From Candidatus Peregrinibacteria bacterium (GTDB lineage Bacteria; Patescibacteriota; Gracilibacteria; UBA1369; GCA-2718715): 47,934 nucleotides of DNA. The stretch spans positions 1 to 47,934 of the forward strand of contig JAAZXH010000018.1 of NCBI GenBank assembly GCA_014240275.1. The letters are read 5' to 3'. Positions 16,343 to 25,081 of the stretch are shown in pieces. The notes beneath the pieces were generated by a model that was given only the letters and a program-made list of their open reading frames with translations, had not been told where the DNA came from and searched no databases. Each line of letters opens with the position of its first letter. The stretch's first letter is position 1. The position numbers and the translations under genes were made by a program.

Positions 16343-17449
16343 ATGAAAGTTGCTATCGTCCATGAATTTTTAATGACTATTGGAGGGGCCGAAAAAGTCT
16401 TAGACAGTCTACTAAAACTTTACCCTGACGCTAAAGTTTTTACTCTAATGTATAAACAAGACGTGGTGGATGAAATGCAAATCAAAGCAATCGAAGCTAG
16501 CCCTTTGCAAAAACTACCTAACTTCTTTAAAAAACGTAGTAAATTCTTACTTCCTCTTTTTCCAATGATGGTAGAAAATTTTAACTTTAATGAATATGAC
16601 TTAGTAATTAGCAGTTCTAATTCTTTTGCTCATGGTGTCATTACTCGACCAGACTGTCTGCATGTCTGCTACTACCATTCTCCAATGCGCTATGTATGGG
16701 ATAGTTTTTTTAGTTACTTTGAGGAGCAAAAGTTTAATTTTTTGATGGGCTATGTAGTAAAAAAAATCTTACATAAGCTTCGTCAATGGGATCTGATAGC
16801 AAGCTTCCGACCAGATGTACGTATAGCGAACTCCCAAACTGTCGCTGATCGAATTCTTAAATTTTATCGGCAAGACACTGATGCTGTGATTTTTCCTCCA
16901 GTTACTATGCCAGCTAAATCTGATCTAACTAAAACAGAAGAATATGCCTTGGTTGTTTCGCGACTCTCACCGTATAAAAAAATTGATCAAGCTATACTAG
17001 CCTGTAAAAAACTTGGCCTCAAATTAAAAATTGCTGGAACCGGACAAGATAGAGATCGCCTAGAAGCTATGGCTGATAAGAACGTGGAATTTCTTGGGAA
17101 GATTACCGAGGCCAAAAAATGGGAACTGATGCACGGTGCATCGGCCTTTTTATTTCCTGGAATTGATGACTTTGGTATAACTCCAGTCGAAGCTATGGCT
17201 TCCCAAACTCCTGTGGTAGCCTTTGCCCAAGGTGGTGCAACAGAGACAGTAATAGACCAAGTCACGGGCACATTATATGCAGAACAAACTACGGACTCCC
17301 TCGCACAGGCTTTGCAAACCACTATTGAGAAACAAGAACAATTTCAGTCTAAAAAGCTTCGACAACACGCCGAAAAATTTACAAGCTCTCACTTTGAATC
17401 AAAATTTAAAAAATTAATTAATGACTCTATATCGAAAATATCGACCTAA
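16343..17449 (+). CDS. GT4-family glycosyltransferase
   Basis: A 368-residue GT-B glycosyltransferase. The N-terminal domain begins KVAIVHEFLMTIGGAEKVL with the glycine-rich donor loop; the C-terminal domain has VVSRLSPYKKID, and the donor-binding E-x7-E-like motif FGITPVEAMASQTPVVAF. The pattern is closest to mannosyl- or rhamnosyl-transferases of surface polysaccharide pathways (WbaZ-like), but donor and acceptor cannot be read from sequence. Its last 29 bases overlap dnaX in another frame, and the two are likely cotranscribed. Confidence 0.85.
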   Translation: MKVAIVHEFLMTIGGAEKVLDSLLKLYPDAKVFTLMYKQDVVDEMQIKAIEASPLQKLPNFFKKRSKFLLPLFPMMVENFNFNEYDLVISSSNSFAHGVITRPDCLHVCYYHSPMRYVWDSFFSYFEEQKFNFLMGYVVKKILHKLRQWDLIASFRPDVRIANSQTVADRILKFYRQDTDAVIFPPVTMPAKSDLTKTEEYALVVSRLSPYKKIDQAILACKKLGLKLKIAGTGQDRDRLEAMADKNVEFLGKITEAKKWELMHGASAFLFPGIDDFGITPVEAMASQTPVVAFAQGGATETVIDQVTGTLYAEQTTDSLAQALQTTIEKQEQFQSKKLRQHAEKFTSSHFESKFKKLINDSISKIST

Positions 17450-18986
17450 AAGTTTTTCAGAAATGGTCGGGCAAGAAGCTATTGTAAAAACTCTTACACA
17501 AGCCGCCATTTCTAACAATCTGTCACACGCCTACCTCTTTGCAGGCCCACGTGGAACCGGTAAAACTAGCACTGCTCGGATTATTGCAAAAATACTCAAT
17601 TGTACAGATCTAAAATCTGCCGAACCATGCCTGAAATGTGAAAACTGCCTAGGAATTGAATCTGGCCAAATGACTGATATTTTAGAAATAGATGCTGCCT
17701 CCAACCGCGGTATTGATGAAGTTAGACAACTAAAAAATAGCCTACAGTTTGCTCCAAGTTATGCAAAAAAAAAGGTCATCATTATTGATGAAGTCCATAT
17801 GTTAACCTTTGAAGCCTTTAATGCTCTTTTAAAAACATTAGAAGAACCACCGCCCTACGTACACTTTGTACTTGCCACCACGGAACTACATAAAGTTCCA
17901 GCTACTATTAAGTCACGATGCCAGATTTTTAATTTCAGTGAAGTTAGCCTAACACAGTTAGTTAAACACTTAGAGAACATTTGTAAAAAAGAACAATTAA
18001 AATATGAAACAGCGGCCTTAGAGCTAATTGCAGAAATGGCAAATGGCGGGGTTCGAGACAGCCTGAGTATTTTACAAAAGGTGGCTAACTTAGAAGAAAT
18101 TAAATTTCAAGAAACTCTTGAAATGCTCGGCGTAAACTTTATGCAGGATGCGAAAGATTTAAGCCAAGCTGTATTAGATATAGACACTCAACGATGTGCA
18201 GAAATTTGTGCACGTCAAAAAAATGCTGGTTGTGACCCTAAAGCTTTTGCCAAGCAGGTCGTGGACCAATGGCACCAACTTCTAAATCAGTCGGTTATAG
18301 ATAAAAGCCCACAGCTATCTTTAATTGCGCAAACCTTAAATCAATTTTATGAACTGGAATCCAACTTAGCTCATTCTCACTATTACTGGAGCACTTTTGT
18401 TATTCTTACGAGTTTACTTGACCCTGCCTCAGCAGTACAAGCTATCTCCCCTCCAAAAGTTGTTGCCCAAGCAGTGTTGCAGCCTAAGCTTAGCTCAAAA
18501 GCTGGTCCAACTCCCTCACAGCAAATTACTCCAGTGACGCCTATTGCTGTAAAGAAAACAGAGGCTAAGGAGCAACGTTCAAAAATTCTTACAGCTAATC
18601 CAAAGCCTAAGGTGGTCACTGTACAAGCTGAACGCAAGCAGCAAGCTGTTGTAAACTCCAAGCCGGGAGATGTTGATAGATTTATTAATGGTTTTGCTGA
18701 GATAAGAAAATCTGTCGATAATCCTAAATTGAAGCGCCTGTTGGCTCAAGTAAAGCTAGTGAAAACTGCTACTGGCTTAGAACTACAAATGACTTCAGAT
18801 TTTTTCTTATCACAATTAAAGGCGCCAGAACCACAAATGAGTTTGCAAAAGGTTTTTGCCCAACATGGTTTAGAAGGTCGTATTTCTTACGGACTCACCT
18901 CGAATGCTGCACAAAGCACATCAGAAACTATTCAACAAGTTGAAGAGGTAGCAGAATTTTTTGGAGGAGAAATTACTGATGACTAA
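17421..18986 (+). CDS. dnaX: DNA polymerase III subunit gamma/tau
   Basis: The clamp-loader ATPase, 521 residues. It starts MTLYRKYRPKSFSEMVGQ, with Walker A GPRGTGKTSTA (about 43-53), a zinc site of four Cys (NC, PC, KCENC), Walker B VIIIDEVHML and the sensor motif SRCQIF. Domain III and a Pro/Lys-rich linker lead to a C-terminal tau-like region. The start overlaps the glycosyltransferase by 29 bases. The gene ends interlocked with ligA: its TAA (18984-18986) shares two bases with the ligA stop on the other strand. Confidence 0.95.
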   Translation: MTLYRKYRPKSFSEMVGQEAIVKTLTQAAISNNLSHAYLFAGPRGTGKTSTARIIAKILNCTDLKSAEPCLKCENCLGIESGQMTDILEIDAASNRGIDEVRQLKNSLQFAPSYAKKKVIIIDEVHMLTFEAFNALLKTLEEPPPYVHFVLATTELHKVPATIKSRCQIFNFSEVSLTQLVKHLENICKKEQLKYETAALELIAEMANGGVRDSLSILQKVANLEEIKFQETLEMLGVNFMQDAKDLSQAVLDIDTQRCAEICARQKNAGCDPKAFAKQVVDQWHQLLNQSVIDKSPQLSLIAQTLNQFYELESNLAHSHYYWSTFVILTSLLDPASAVQAISPPKVVAQAVLQPKLSSKAGPTPSQQITPVTPIAVKKTEAKEQRSKILTANPKPKVVTVQAERKQQAVVNSKPGDVDRFINGFAEIRKSVDNPKLKRLLAQVKLVKTATGLELQMTSDFFLSQLKAPEPQMSLQKVFAQHGLEGRISYGLTSNAAQSTSETIQQVEEVAEFFGGEITDD

Positions 18987-20992
18987 GATGGCAGCCAATT
19001 AATAAATTCTTGTTCAGATACCGTTTTTACTCCAAGCTTATTAGCTTTCTCAAGTTTGGATCCAGCTTTTTCACCATAGACTAAATAGTCAGTCTTTTGA
19101 CTCAAACTCGATGGCGTCTTACCTCCTAGTAAGCGAACTTTTTCTTGAGCTTGATCGCGCGTTAACTGTTTGAGACTTCCGGTAAATACAAAACTCAACT
19201 TACTAAATTTGGAACTTTGATTAGTGCTTGGTGGCGACAGAAAACTAATGCCATATTGCGAAAAATCTTGTAAAAGCTCCTGGTTGAGTTCTTCTTGAAA
19301 CCAGGCATAGACACTGGCTGCGATCACGGCCCCTATTCCTTCGATTCCCAATAAAGATTCCTGGTCTAATTTAGATAATAACTCGGATAGCTCAGCTGGG
19401 TTGTGAATATTTTGTTGAGCATATAAAAATTGACTTAAGTCTAAGGCTGCCTTTTCACCTAAATGTCGAATATTTAGTGCAAACAGAAACTTCGGTAGAG
19501 GCACCTGTTTACTCTTTTGGATTTCAGATATTAGGTTTTCGATTTTTTTCTCGGCAAAACTAGGTAGGCCTGCTAGATCAACAGATTGAAGTTTATAAAG
19601 ATCGGCTGGGCTACTTAATAGTTTTTCTTGCAGTAAAAGCTCTAGGCTTTTGACAGCTAGTCCTTCGATATTAAGCCCTTTCTTGGAAACGAAGTGCTTG
19701 AGTCCAGCTAAAACCTGAGCACTACAATTCGGATTCTTGCAACGTAGGGCCGCCTGACCAGGATCTCGCTGAACCGTACTCCCGCAGGCTGGACAAATAG
19801 TCGGTAGAGTATAGGGCTGAGCATTTTTAGGACGCATATCCTGCAAGACCTCCACAACTTCTGGAATAATATCGCCAGCTTTTTGAATAACTACCGTATC
19901 TCCTATGCGAACATCTTTTTTATCGATTTCATCCTGGTTGTGTAAAGTGGCCCGTGAAACTACTGATCCATCTATCAAAGTTGGTTCTAAATAAGCTACT
20001 GGGGTTAATACTCCAGTTCTGCCAACTTGAACCTGAATATCTAAAACTTGAGTGAGTTTTTGGCTAGCGGGAAACTTATAAGCCGCTGCAAAGCGTGGAC
20101 ATTTGACTGTATGACCAAGTTTGGCATGTAACGCTAAGTCGTTAATTTTGACAGCTAATCCGTCTATTTCGTAAGGGAAACTGTCTTTTTGTTCTTGCAA
20201 GAGCTGAATTTGTTCGCCAAGAGACTTGGCATCTTGGACTAAAATATTTTTAGACTGAACCATAAAGCCTAATTTCTTTAAGTCATTTAATAATTTGGAT
20301 TGAGTTTGGGCCGGTTTTAAATTGTTAGAAACTCCTATTTGGTAAGCAAAAAACTGTAATTTTCGTTCCGCTGCAACTCTTGCATCAATTTGACGAATTG
20401 AACCAGACGCTAAATTTCTGGGATTCATATACTTTAATTCTTGTTCTGAATTCAGTTTTTCAAAATCAGCCCTTAAAATACATACCTCTCCCGTTACCTC
20501 ACAATCAATGTTTTGGTTGAGTTTGCTTGGTACGCTGGTAATAGTTGAAACCGTATGGGTTACATCTTCACCAATTTTACCGTTGCCCCTGGTTAAAGCC
20601 TTGTAAAATTCACCGTTTTTATACCAAACCGTAATGTTCAAACCATCAATTTTAGGTTCGATACTAAGAGGCAAAAAAGACTCTGAGGAATTTAACTTAC
20701 GGATAGCTTTTGCAAAAAATGCTAGTAGCTCTTCTATGTTAAAGCAATCCTGAAGAGAGTATTTTTTGGATTGATGAGGGTGTTTTGTGAATTTTTCTGA
20801 CAAACCGGAACCGATATTTTGACTTGGCGAATCAGGACTGATAAAACTCGGATGAGCCGCTTCGAGCTCTAGCAACTCTTTTTTTAATTGATCCCGTAGA
20901 CTTTCTGGAAACAGGAGTTTGTCTTCTAAAAAATAGGCTTGATTCCATTTGATTAACTGCTCTTTAACTTGCTGATAACGAGTTTGATTCAT
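18983..20992 (-). CDS. ligA: NAD+-dependent DNA ligase
   Basis: Seals nicks in DNA using NAD+. The 669 residues match the normal length. Present: adenylation Lys114 in EPKIDG, TRGNGKIGED, EVTGEVCI, NPRN with GSIRQID, an OB-fold, a four-Cys zinc site (CPACG and CKNPNC), helix-hairpin-helix repeats and a C-terminal BRCT domain (about 590-669). Domain Ia, which binds the nicotinamide end of NAD+, departs from the E. coli pattern: of Tyr22, His23, Asp32, Tyr35 and Asp36, this protein shows Tyr20, Phe21, Glu30, Arg33 and Asp34. Promoter boxes TTGAAA-17-TATATA (21030 to 21002) lie just upstream. Confidence 0.95.
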   Translation of the reverse strand: MNQTRYQQVKEQLIKWNQAYFLEDKLLFPESLRDQLKKELLELEAAHPSFISPDSPSQNIGSGLSEKFTKHPHQSKKYSLQDCFNIEELLAFFAKAIRKLNSSESFLPLSIEPKIDGLNITVWYKNGEFYKALTRGNGKIGEDVTHTVSTITSVPSKLNQNIDCEVTGEVCILRADFEKLNSEQELKYMNPRNLASGSIRQIDARVAAERKLQFFAYQIGVSNNLKPAQTQSKLLNDLKKLGFMVQSKNILVQDAKSLGEQIQLLQEQKDSFPYEIDGLAVKINDLALHAKLGHTVKCPRFAAAYKFPASQKLTQVLDIQVQVGRTGVLTPVAYLEPTLIDGSVVSRATLHNQDEIDKKDVRIGDTVVIQKAGDIIPEVVEVLQDMRPKNAQPYTLPTICPACGSTVQRDPGQAALRCKNPNCSAQVLAGLKHFVSKKGLNIEGLAVKSLELLLQEKLLSSPADLYKLQSVDLAGLPSFAEKKIENLISEIQKSKQVPLPKFLFALNIRHLGEKAALDLSQFLYAQQNIHNPAELSELLSKLDQESLLGIEGIGAVIAASVYAWFQEELNQELLQDFSQYGISFLSPPSTNQSSKFSKLSFVFTGSLKQLTRDQAQEKVRLLGGKTPSSLSQKTDYLVYGEKAGSKLEKANKLGVKTVSEQEFINWLPS

Positions 20993-21001
20993 GTGTAAAT
21001 T

Positions 21002-21030
21002 TATATACTTAATATAGCAGATTTTTTCAA
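21002..21030 (-). promoter_or_regulatory. Candidate promoter of ligA
   Basis: Minus strand: -35 TTGAAA (21025-21030), 17-bp spacer, -10 TATATA (21002-21007). The ATG lies at 20992, so the transcript would be almost leaderless. An alternative pair TTTAAA-16-TATATT a little upstream would give a leader of about 25 bases. Confidence 0.45.
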
Positions 21031-21089
21031 TGTTTAAAATTGTAAATTTAAGAATTTTGTGATAAAATTAAAGAGTATAATATTGGAAT

Positions 21090-21512
21090 ATGGAAACAAA
21101 TCATCCAGTTGGTAATCAAAAAAATGACACTCAAATTGAAGCTACTTCAGACGATTTAAATAAAATGATGGCTACTCCCCCTTCGGCAGATTCTGAATTT
21201 ACAGAAGATGAGCATGATTTTATTCAGCTAATTTTTAGCCTAATCGAAAAAGGCAACATTAACTTACACCAACCAAGTACCTTAATTAATCAGGAGTTTT
21301 ACAATAAAGCAAATGAAATGGCTCAGGGTAAGGCAGATATGACTGCGGTCAATTTTCTAGCTAAAATTCGAGAACTCAACGACTTAAGAGAACTTTCTGG
21401 AGCAGAACAAAACTATATTAAACCAACTTACCAAGCTAAATATTTAGTTTCTATGCTAAAATACAATAAAGAACAATATGAAGCTGCTCATGGAGACATG
21501 TATATAATTTAA
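21090..21512 (+). CDS. Small acidic helical protein, family unknown
   Basis: A 140-residue soluble protein with no signal peptide or membrane helix. The first 45 residues are polar and probably disordered; the rest is predicted helical, with FTEDEHDFIQLIFSLIEKG and a Tyr-rich end (YLVSMLKYNKEQYEAA). A TATAAT box at 21076-21081 ends eight bases before the ATG, so the transcript is short-leadered or leaderless. It is followed after 8 bp by another small acidic protein and the two form an operon. I do not recognise a family. Confidence 0.6.
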   Translation: METNHPVGNQKNDTQIEATSDDLNKMMATPPSADSEFTEDEHDFIQLIFSLIEKGNINLHQPSTLINQEFYNKANEMAQGKADMTAVNFLAKIRELNDLRELSGAEQNYIKPTYQAKYLVSMLKYNKEQYEAAHGDMYII

Positions 21513-21520
21513 TAATACCA

Positions 21521-21946
21521 ATGAATACTCAGCAAGATCCTCAAGCTAAGGACCCAAACAAAGATGATGCAAATCAAGAATTTGACATTCCCGATGTTGT
21601 AAAAGAGCAACATCCTGAATTAGTTGATATGATTTTAAAAACTGAATCGATGGATGCAGATGAAAAACAATACTGGTTCCACATTTTACCTATTATGAAG
21701 GAAGATCAAATCAAGCAATTGAATACAATACTAATAACAGAAAAAGACAAACTAGCTGAGATCGAAAAGAAGTACGCCAATGATGGCCAAGGAGCAGGTG
21801 GTCAAGATGTTGCGGCAGCTCGATCTAATTTTTCTGAAGAAGACTTCAAGAAAGAAAAAGAAGCTCTAGAACAAGCTGAAACTGCAGCTGAAACTGCAGA
21901 AAATGATGAGGAAGCTCAACTGCTTAAAGAAATTGAAAACTTCTAA
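21521..21946 (+). CDS. Small acidic coiled-coil protein sharing a motif with the Pro/Gln-repeat protein
   Basis: A 141-residue acidic protein. After a polar N-terminus comes a helical module (about 33-86) with EK-x7-P-x5-QI-x2-L-x2-I-x3-EK at residues 48-75, the same residues at the same spacing as in the protein encoded at 14023-14817. The end (105-141) is a Glu/Ala-rich helix likely to form a coiled coil. The function is unknown; an interaction module is plausible. Its stop interlocks with that of the convergent sortase gene over four bases. Confidence 0.6.
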   Translation: MNTQQDPQAKDPNKDDANQEFDIPDVVKEQHPELVDMILKTESMDADEKQYWFHILPIMKEDQIKQLNTILITEKDKLAEIEKKYANDGQGAGGQDVAAARSNFSEEDFKKEKEALEQAETAAETAENDEEAQLLKEIENF

Positions 21947-22902
21947 ACTGGTTTTGCAACTACAATCAACCTTTTTAAATTTGTACCAATTGGAGTACAG
22001 GTTATTAGAGTTAAACGATTATCTCCGCTGTCTCCAAGTACTGAAATTTGATCGGGAGTGATAGTAAATGACTCCTCTACTTTGTAGCGGTACTTTTGCA
22101 TATCGTGGTAAACTAAAATTTCATCTCCGACTACAACATTATGTAATACGGCAAAGACGTCTTTAAAACGCCCTGGATCCCAAGGGAAATAAGAAGAGTG
22201 CCCAGTTAATACAAAATTACCGGACTGATTAGGTTGAGGAGTACCTGGATAATGCACTACCCCATTACGCAGCGCGCCTTGAATATCATTTTCTAGGCCG
22301 GTCCAATCTCGAAGTAAGAGTTTTTCCTCAGCTACTCCAACTATTGGTACGTTTTTTCCGAGCCGGGGTAAAATAATGCGATTACCTGGTGGAATAATTT
22401 CAATATCCAAAGGTGGAATCTTTAAAGTTGGGGCAGATACAATACTTGGATTTAAGTTTTGACTGGCAAGTTCCTCCAAAGGATTTTCAGTTTCTAAATT
22501 TAAAAACTGCTGAACCCTAAACTCCCAGATCTGATAAAAGGCATCAAAATTTAAAGCTATTATAGTTACCAAAAAAATCAAACTAGCTTTAGATAAAGTC
22601 CAAAGATGAGTTTTCCAAGAAGCTTTGGCATTAATTTTGGATAGTAAGTCAGAGTGTGAACTTTTTTCTGTTTGGTTTGGGGTTTTAAGCTTACTAGTTT
22701 TTTTATTTTTATGATTTTTCGGGTTTCTTAAATCTAAAATATAGCTTTCTTGAGATTGCGCTGGGGCTGGGGCCTCTTGTTTTTTACTAGGCTTTGGTTC
22801 CGGCGTTTTGCTTGTTTTTTTTGGAGGTGCATCAGATTTTTCAAGTTTGTTAGACTTGAAGTGTTTATGAAAATCCGAGTTTTGATTAAAGATTGACGAC
22901 AT
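21943..22902 (-). CDS. Sortase (class D/E-like) with long cytoplasmic N-terminus
   Basis: A membrane-anchored cysteine transpeptidase that joins secreted proteins to the wall or to each other. The first 100 residues are polar, Lys/Pro-rich and cytoplasmic, much longer than usual; one membrane helix lies at about 103-119. The catalytic domain has His235 in LTGHSSYFPW, Cys302 in TLITCTPIG and Arg311, the complete triad. The TLxTC form fits class D/E sortases. No protein in this window carries a visible LPxTG-type sorting signal, so its substrates lie elsewhere or use a divergent signal. Confidence 0.88.
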   Translation of the reverse strand: MSSIFNQNSDFHKHFKSNKLEKSDAPPKKTSKTPEPKPSKKQEAPAPAQSQESYILDLRNPKNHKNKKTSKLKTPNQTEKSSHSDLLSKINAKASWKTHLWTLSKASLIFLVTIIALNFDAFYQIWEFRVQQFLNLETENPLEELASQNLNPSIVSAPTLKIPPLDIEIIPPGNRIILPRLGKNVPIVGVAEEKLLLRDWTGLENDIQGALRNGVVHYPGTPQPNQSGNFVLTGHSSYFPWDPGRFKDVFAVLHNVVVGDEILVYHDMQKYRYKVEESFTITPDQISVLGDSGDNRLTLITCTPIGTNLKRLIVVAKPV

Positions 22903-22937
22903 AGGAATTATTACGGTCTAATAATATCAAAATTATC

Positions 22938-22966
22938 TTGTAAATAAAATGATTTTTTTATAGAAT
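22938..22966 (+). promoter_or_regulatory. Promoter overlapping the antiporter start region
   Basis: -35 TTGTAA (22938-22943), 17-bp spacer, -10 TAGAAT (22961-22966). The ATG at 22965 lies inside the -10 box, so if this promoter is used, translation would have to begin at the next ATG in frame, 22986. Confidence 0.5.
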
Positions 22967-25067
22967 GAAACTGTTAAATCCCCGTATGTTATCAGCTTCT
23001 ATTTTTTTATCGCTGTTTACCCTACTATTTATTTCAATGGGGGTCTATTATTTAGCGAAATACATTAAAATTCCATATACTGTACTGTTAGTACTGGTTG
23101 GGGTATTGTTAATTCCTGTATCTCAAGTTTCGTGGTTGAGCTTCTTGTCTGAATTTAAACTCACTGCGGATTTATTGTTTTTTATCTTCTTACCGACTTT
23201 AATTTTTGAATCGGCTTATAACCTTAATGTTAAGTCTTTAAGTCGTAACCGTGTCTCGATTGGCTTGTTGAGTGTACTGGGCTTGCTGGTCTCTACTTTT
23301 TTAATAGCAGGCTTTGGTAGTTTATTGCTAGAGGCATTTGGTATTTCTATTCCTTTTGTTGTATTGCTTTTATTCGGCTCTATAGTGTCTGCAACTGATC
23401 CGGTGGCAGTGTTGGCTATCTTTAAAGACTTTGGAGCACCAAGACGTTTGGCACTTATTTTTGAAGGAGAAAGCCTATTTAATGACGCTACCGCCTTTGC
23501 CTTATTTACAATTATCTTAGAAGTCATGAGGACTGGCTTTCATGGTTTTACAACTATTTCACAAGGAGTGTTTACCTTTTTAATTATGATTATAGGGGGA
23601 GCTATAGTTGGTCTATTATTTGGTTTTACATTTTCAAAACTAATTGAATATATTAAAAATAATGAAAAAGTAGAAATCACCTTAACAATGATAGTGGCCC
23701 ATCTAACTTTTATTTTTACTGAGCTAATCAGCCAAAATGTCGAACTACTAGGTAGACCTCTGCACTTGTCCGCAATTATTGCTACTGTAACTTCTTCTTT
23801 AGTGGTTGGTAACTTTGGTCGTTATAAAATATCTCCGCAAATAGAAGAATATATGGATAAATTTTGGGAGTACTTTGCCTTTGTGGCAAACTCTATGGTT
23901 TTTATTATGATGGGTATTTTGTTTGCAAGTTTATTTAACGATAAAATGCTGTACATTAAACCGATGTTTTTAATGTTGGTAGTGGTAACAGTAGTTCGGA
24001 TTATGACTATTTATCCTATTTGTTTCCTAAATAATAAACTCTCCAAATTGAAGCTCCCTGCTACTTGGCAACACCTTTTAGCCTTAGGCGACCTTAAGGG
24101 GGCGCTAGCCGTAATAATGGTTCTATTAATCCCAGATAATTTAACCGTGGTTGGTTTGCCAGATGGTTATGTATTAAAAGAACTCCTCACTATAATGACA
24201 GTTGGAATTATATTTTTTACCTTGTTTTTCAAAGCCACCAGCCTTGGGTATATTATTAAAAAGTTAAAAATCAATAAATTTTCAAAAATTGAAAAAATTG
24301 AATACCTAGAGTCTAAGTCTTTGATTTTTGCAAAAGTTTTGAGTCGCTTACATAAGTTAAAAACTAAAGGCTACATCAATAACAAACTTTATAGTAGTTT
24401 AAAGAAAACTTACGAAAATAAATTTGAAAAAGCCTATAAAAAATGTGGTAAGCTTGCCTGCAAGTCAGAAAAAACTTTTTTAAGACTTTTGCGAACATAT
24501 GCAATTGGTATGGAGAAACATTCCTTAAAGCGCTTATTTACACGCTCTGAATTAAATGAAAAAACATATCGTGCATTGCTAGATAAACTTAGTTATCAAT
24601 TAGATTTAATTGAAGAAAATAAAGAAAATATTTATACCACCATGGCACCCAGCCGGGATGGTTACTGGGAAAAACTACTATATAAAGTCTTTTACGGAAA
24701 AGGCGTAAAAGATGACCCAGCAAGCATGTATATGTATTATCGAGCTTTGCGAGTTGCCTCTCGCAAGGTGGTAGAAGAATTATCTAGTATTATGAAACAA
24801 AGTCATTTAGACGAATATGACCACAAACACTACTTGGAAGATATTATTGCAACCTACGAAAAATTCTTTAGGTCTGCAAGCTATAAGATGAATGCAGTCT
24901 TAGAACAACATAAAGCTAGTTTAGAAAAATTAAACTTATCTTTTGCTAAATCTGCCATTTTTAGTACTGAAGAAAAACTCCTTAAGGAACTTTCAGCGCG
25001 TGAAATGATTACACCAAAAATCAACCTCAAGCTCAATGATGAGATTAAGGTTGAAAATTCGATCTAA
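22965..25067 (+). CDS. Na+/H+ antiporter, CPA1/NhaP type, with long cytoplasmic tail
   Basis: A 700-residue cation/proton antiporter for pH and sodium balance. About twelve membrane helices fill the first 430 residues. Diagnostic CPA1 motifs: SATDPVAVLAIFKDF in helix 5 and EGESLFNDATAFALF just after, which hold the ion-binding Asp residues. The last 270 residues are helical, charged and cytoplasmic, probably a regulatory domain. The frame opens at 22965, but promoter geometry favours the ATG at 22986, giving 693 residues starting at the first membrane helix. Convergent with the solute-binding lipoprotein gene, 14 bp away. Confidence 0.9.
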   Translation: MKLLNPRMLSASIFLSLFTLLFISMGVYYLAKYIKIPYTVLLVLVGVLLIPVSQVSWLSFLSEFKLTADLLFFIFLPTLIFESAYNLNVKSLSRNRVSIGLLSVLGLLVSTFLIAGFGSLLLEAFGISIPFVVLLLFGSIVSATDPVAVLAIFKDFGAPRRLALIFEGESLFNDATAFALFTIILEVMRTGFHGFTTISQGVFTFLIMIIGGAIVGLLFGFTFSKLIEYIKNNEKVEITLTMIVAHLTFIFTELISQNVELLGRPLHLSAIIATVTSSLVVGNFGRYKISPQIEEYMDKFWEYFAFVANSMVFIMMGILFASLFNDKMLYIKPMFLMLVVVTVVRIMTIYPICFLNNKLSKLKLPATWQHLLALGDLKGALAVIMVLLIPDNLTVVGLPDGYVLKELLTIMTVGIIFFTLFFKATSLGYIIKKLKINKFSKIEKIEYLESKSLIFAKVLSRLHKLKTKGYINNKLYSSLKKTYENKFEKAYKKCGKLACKSEKTFLRLLRTYAIGMEKHSLKRLFTRSELNEKTYRALLDKLSYQLDLIEENKENIYTTMAPSRDGYWEKLLYKVFYGKGVKDDPASMYMYYRALRVASRKVVEELSSIMKQSHLDEYDHKHYLEDIIATYEKFFRSASYKMNAVLEQHKASLEKLNLSFAKSAIFSTEEKLLKELSAREMITPKINLKLNDEIKVENSI

Positions 25068-25081
25068 TTAATCAGTGACTC

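Noticed and set aside
17765-17773. Run of nine A in dnaX as a programmed slippage site for a gamma-like product
   Set aside because: The run lies near codon 115, before Walker B, so slippage would give a non-functional fragment, unlike the late sites in Thermus or E. coli dnaX.
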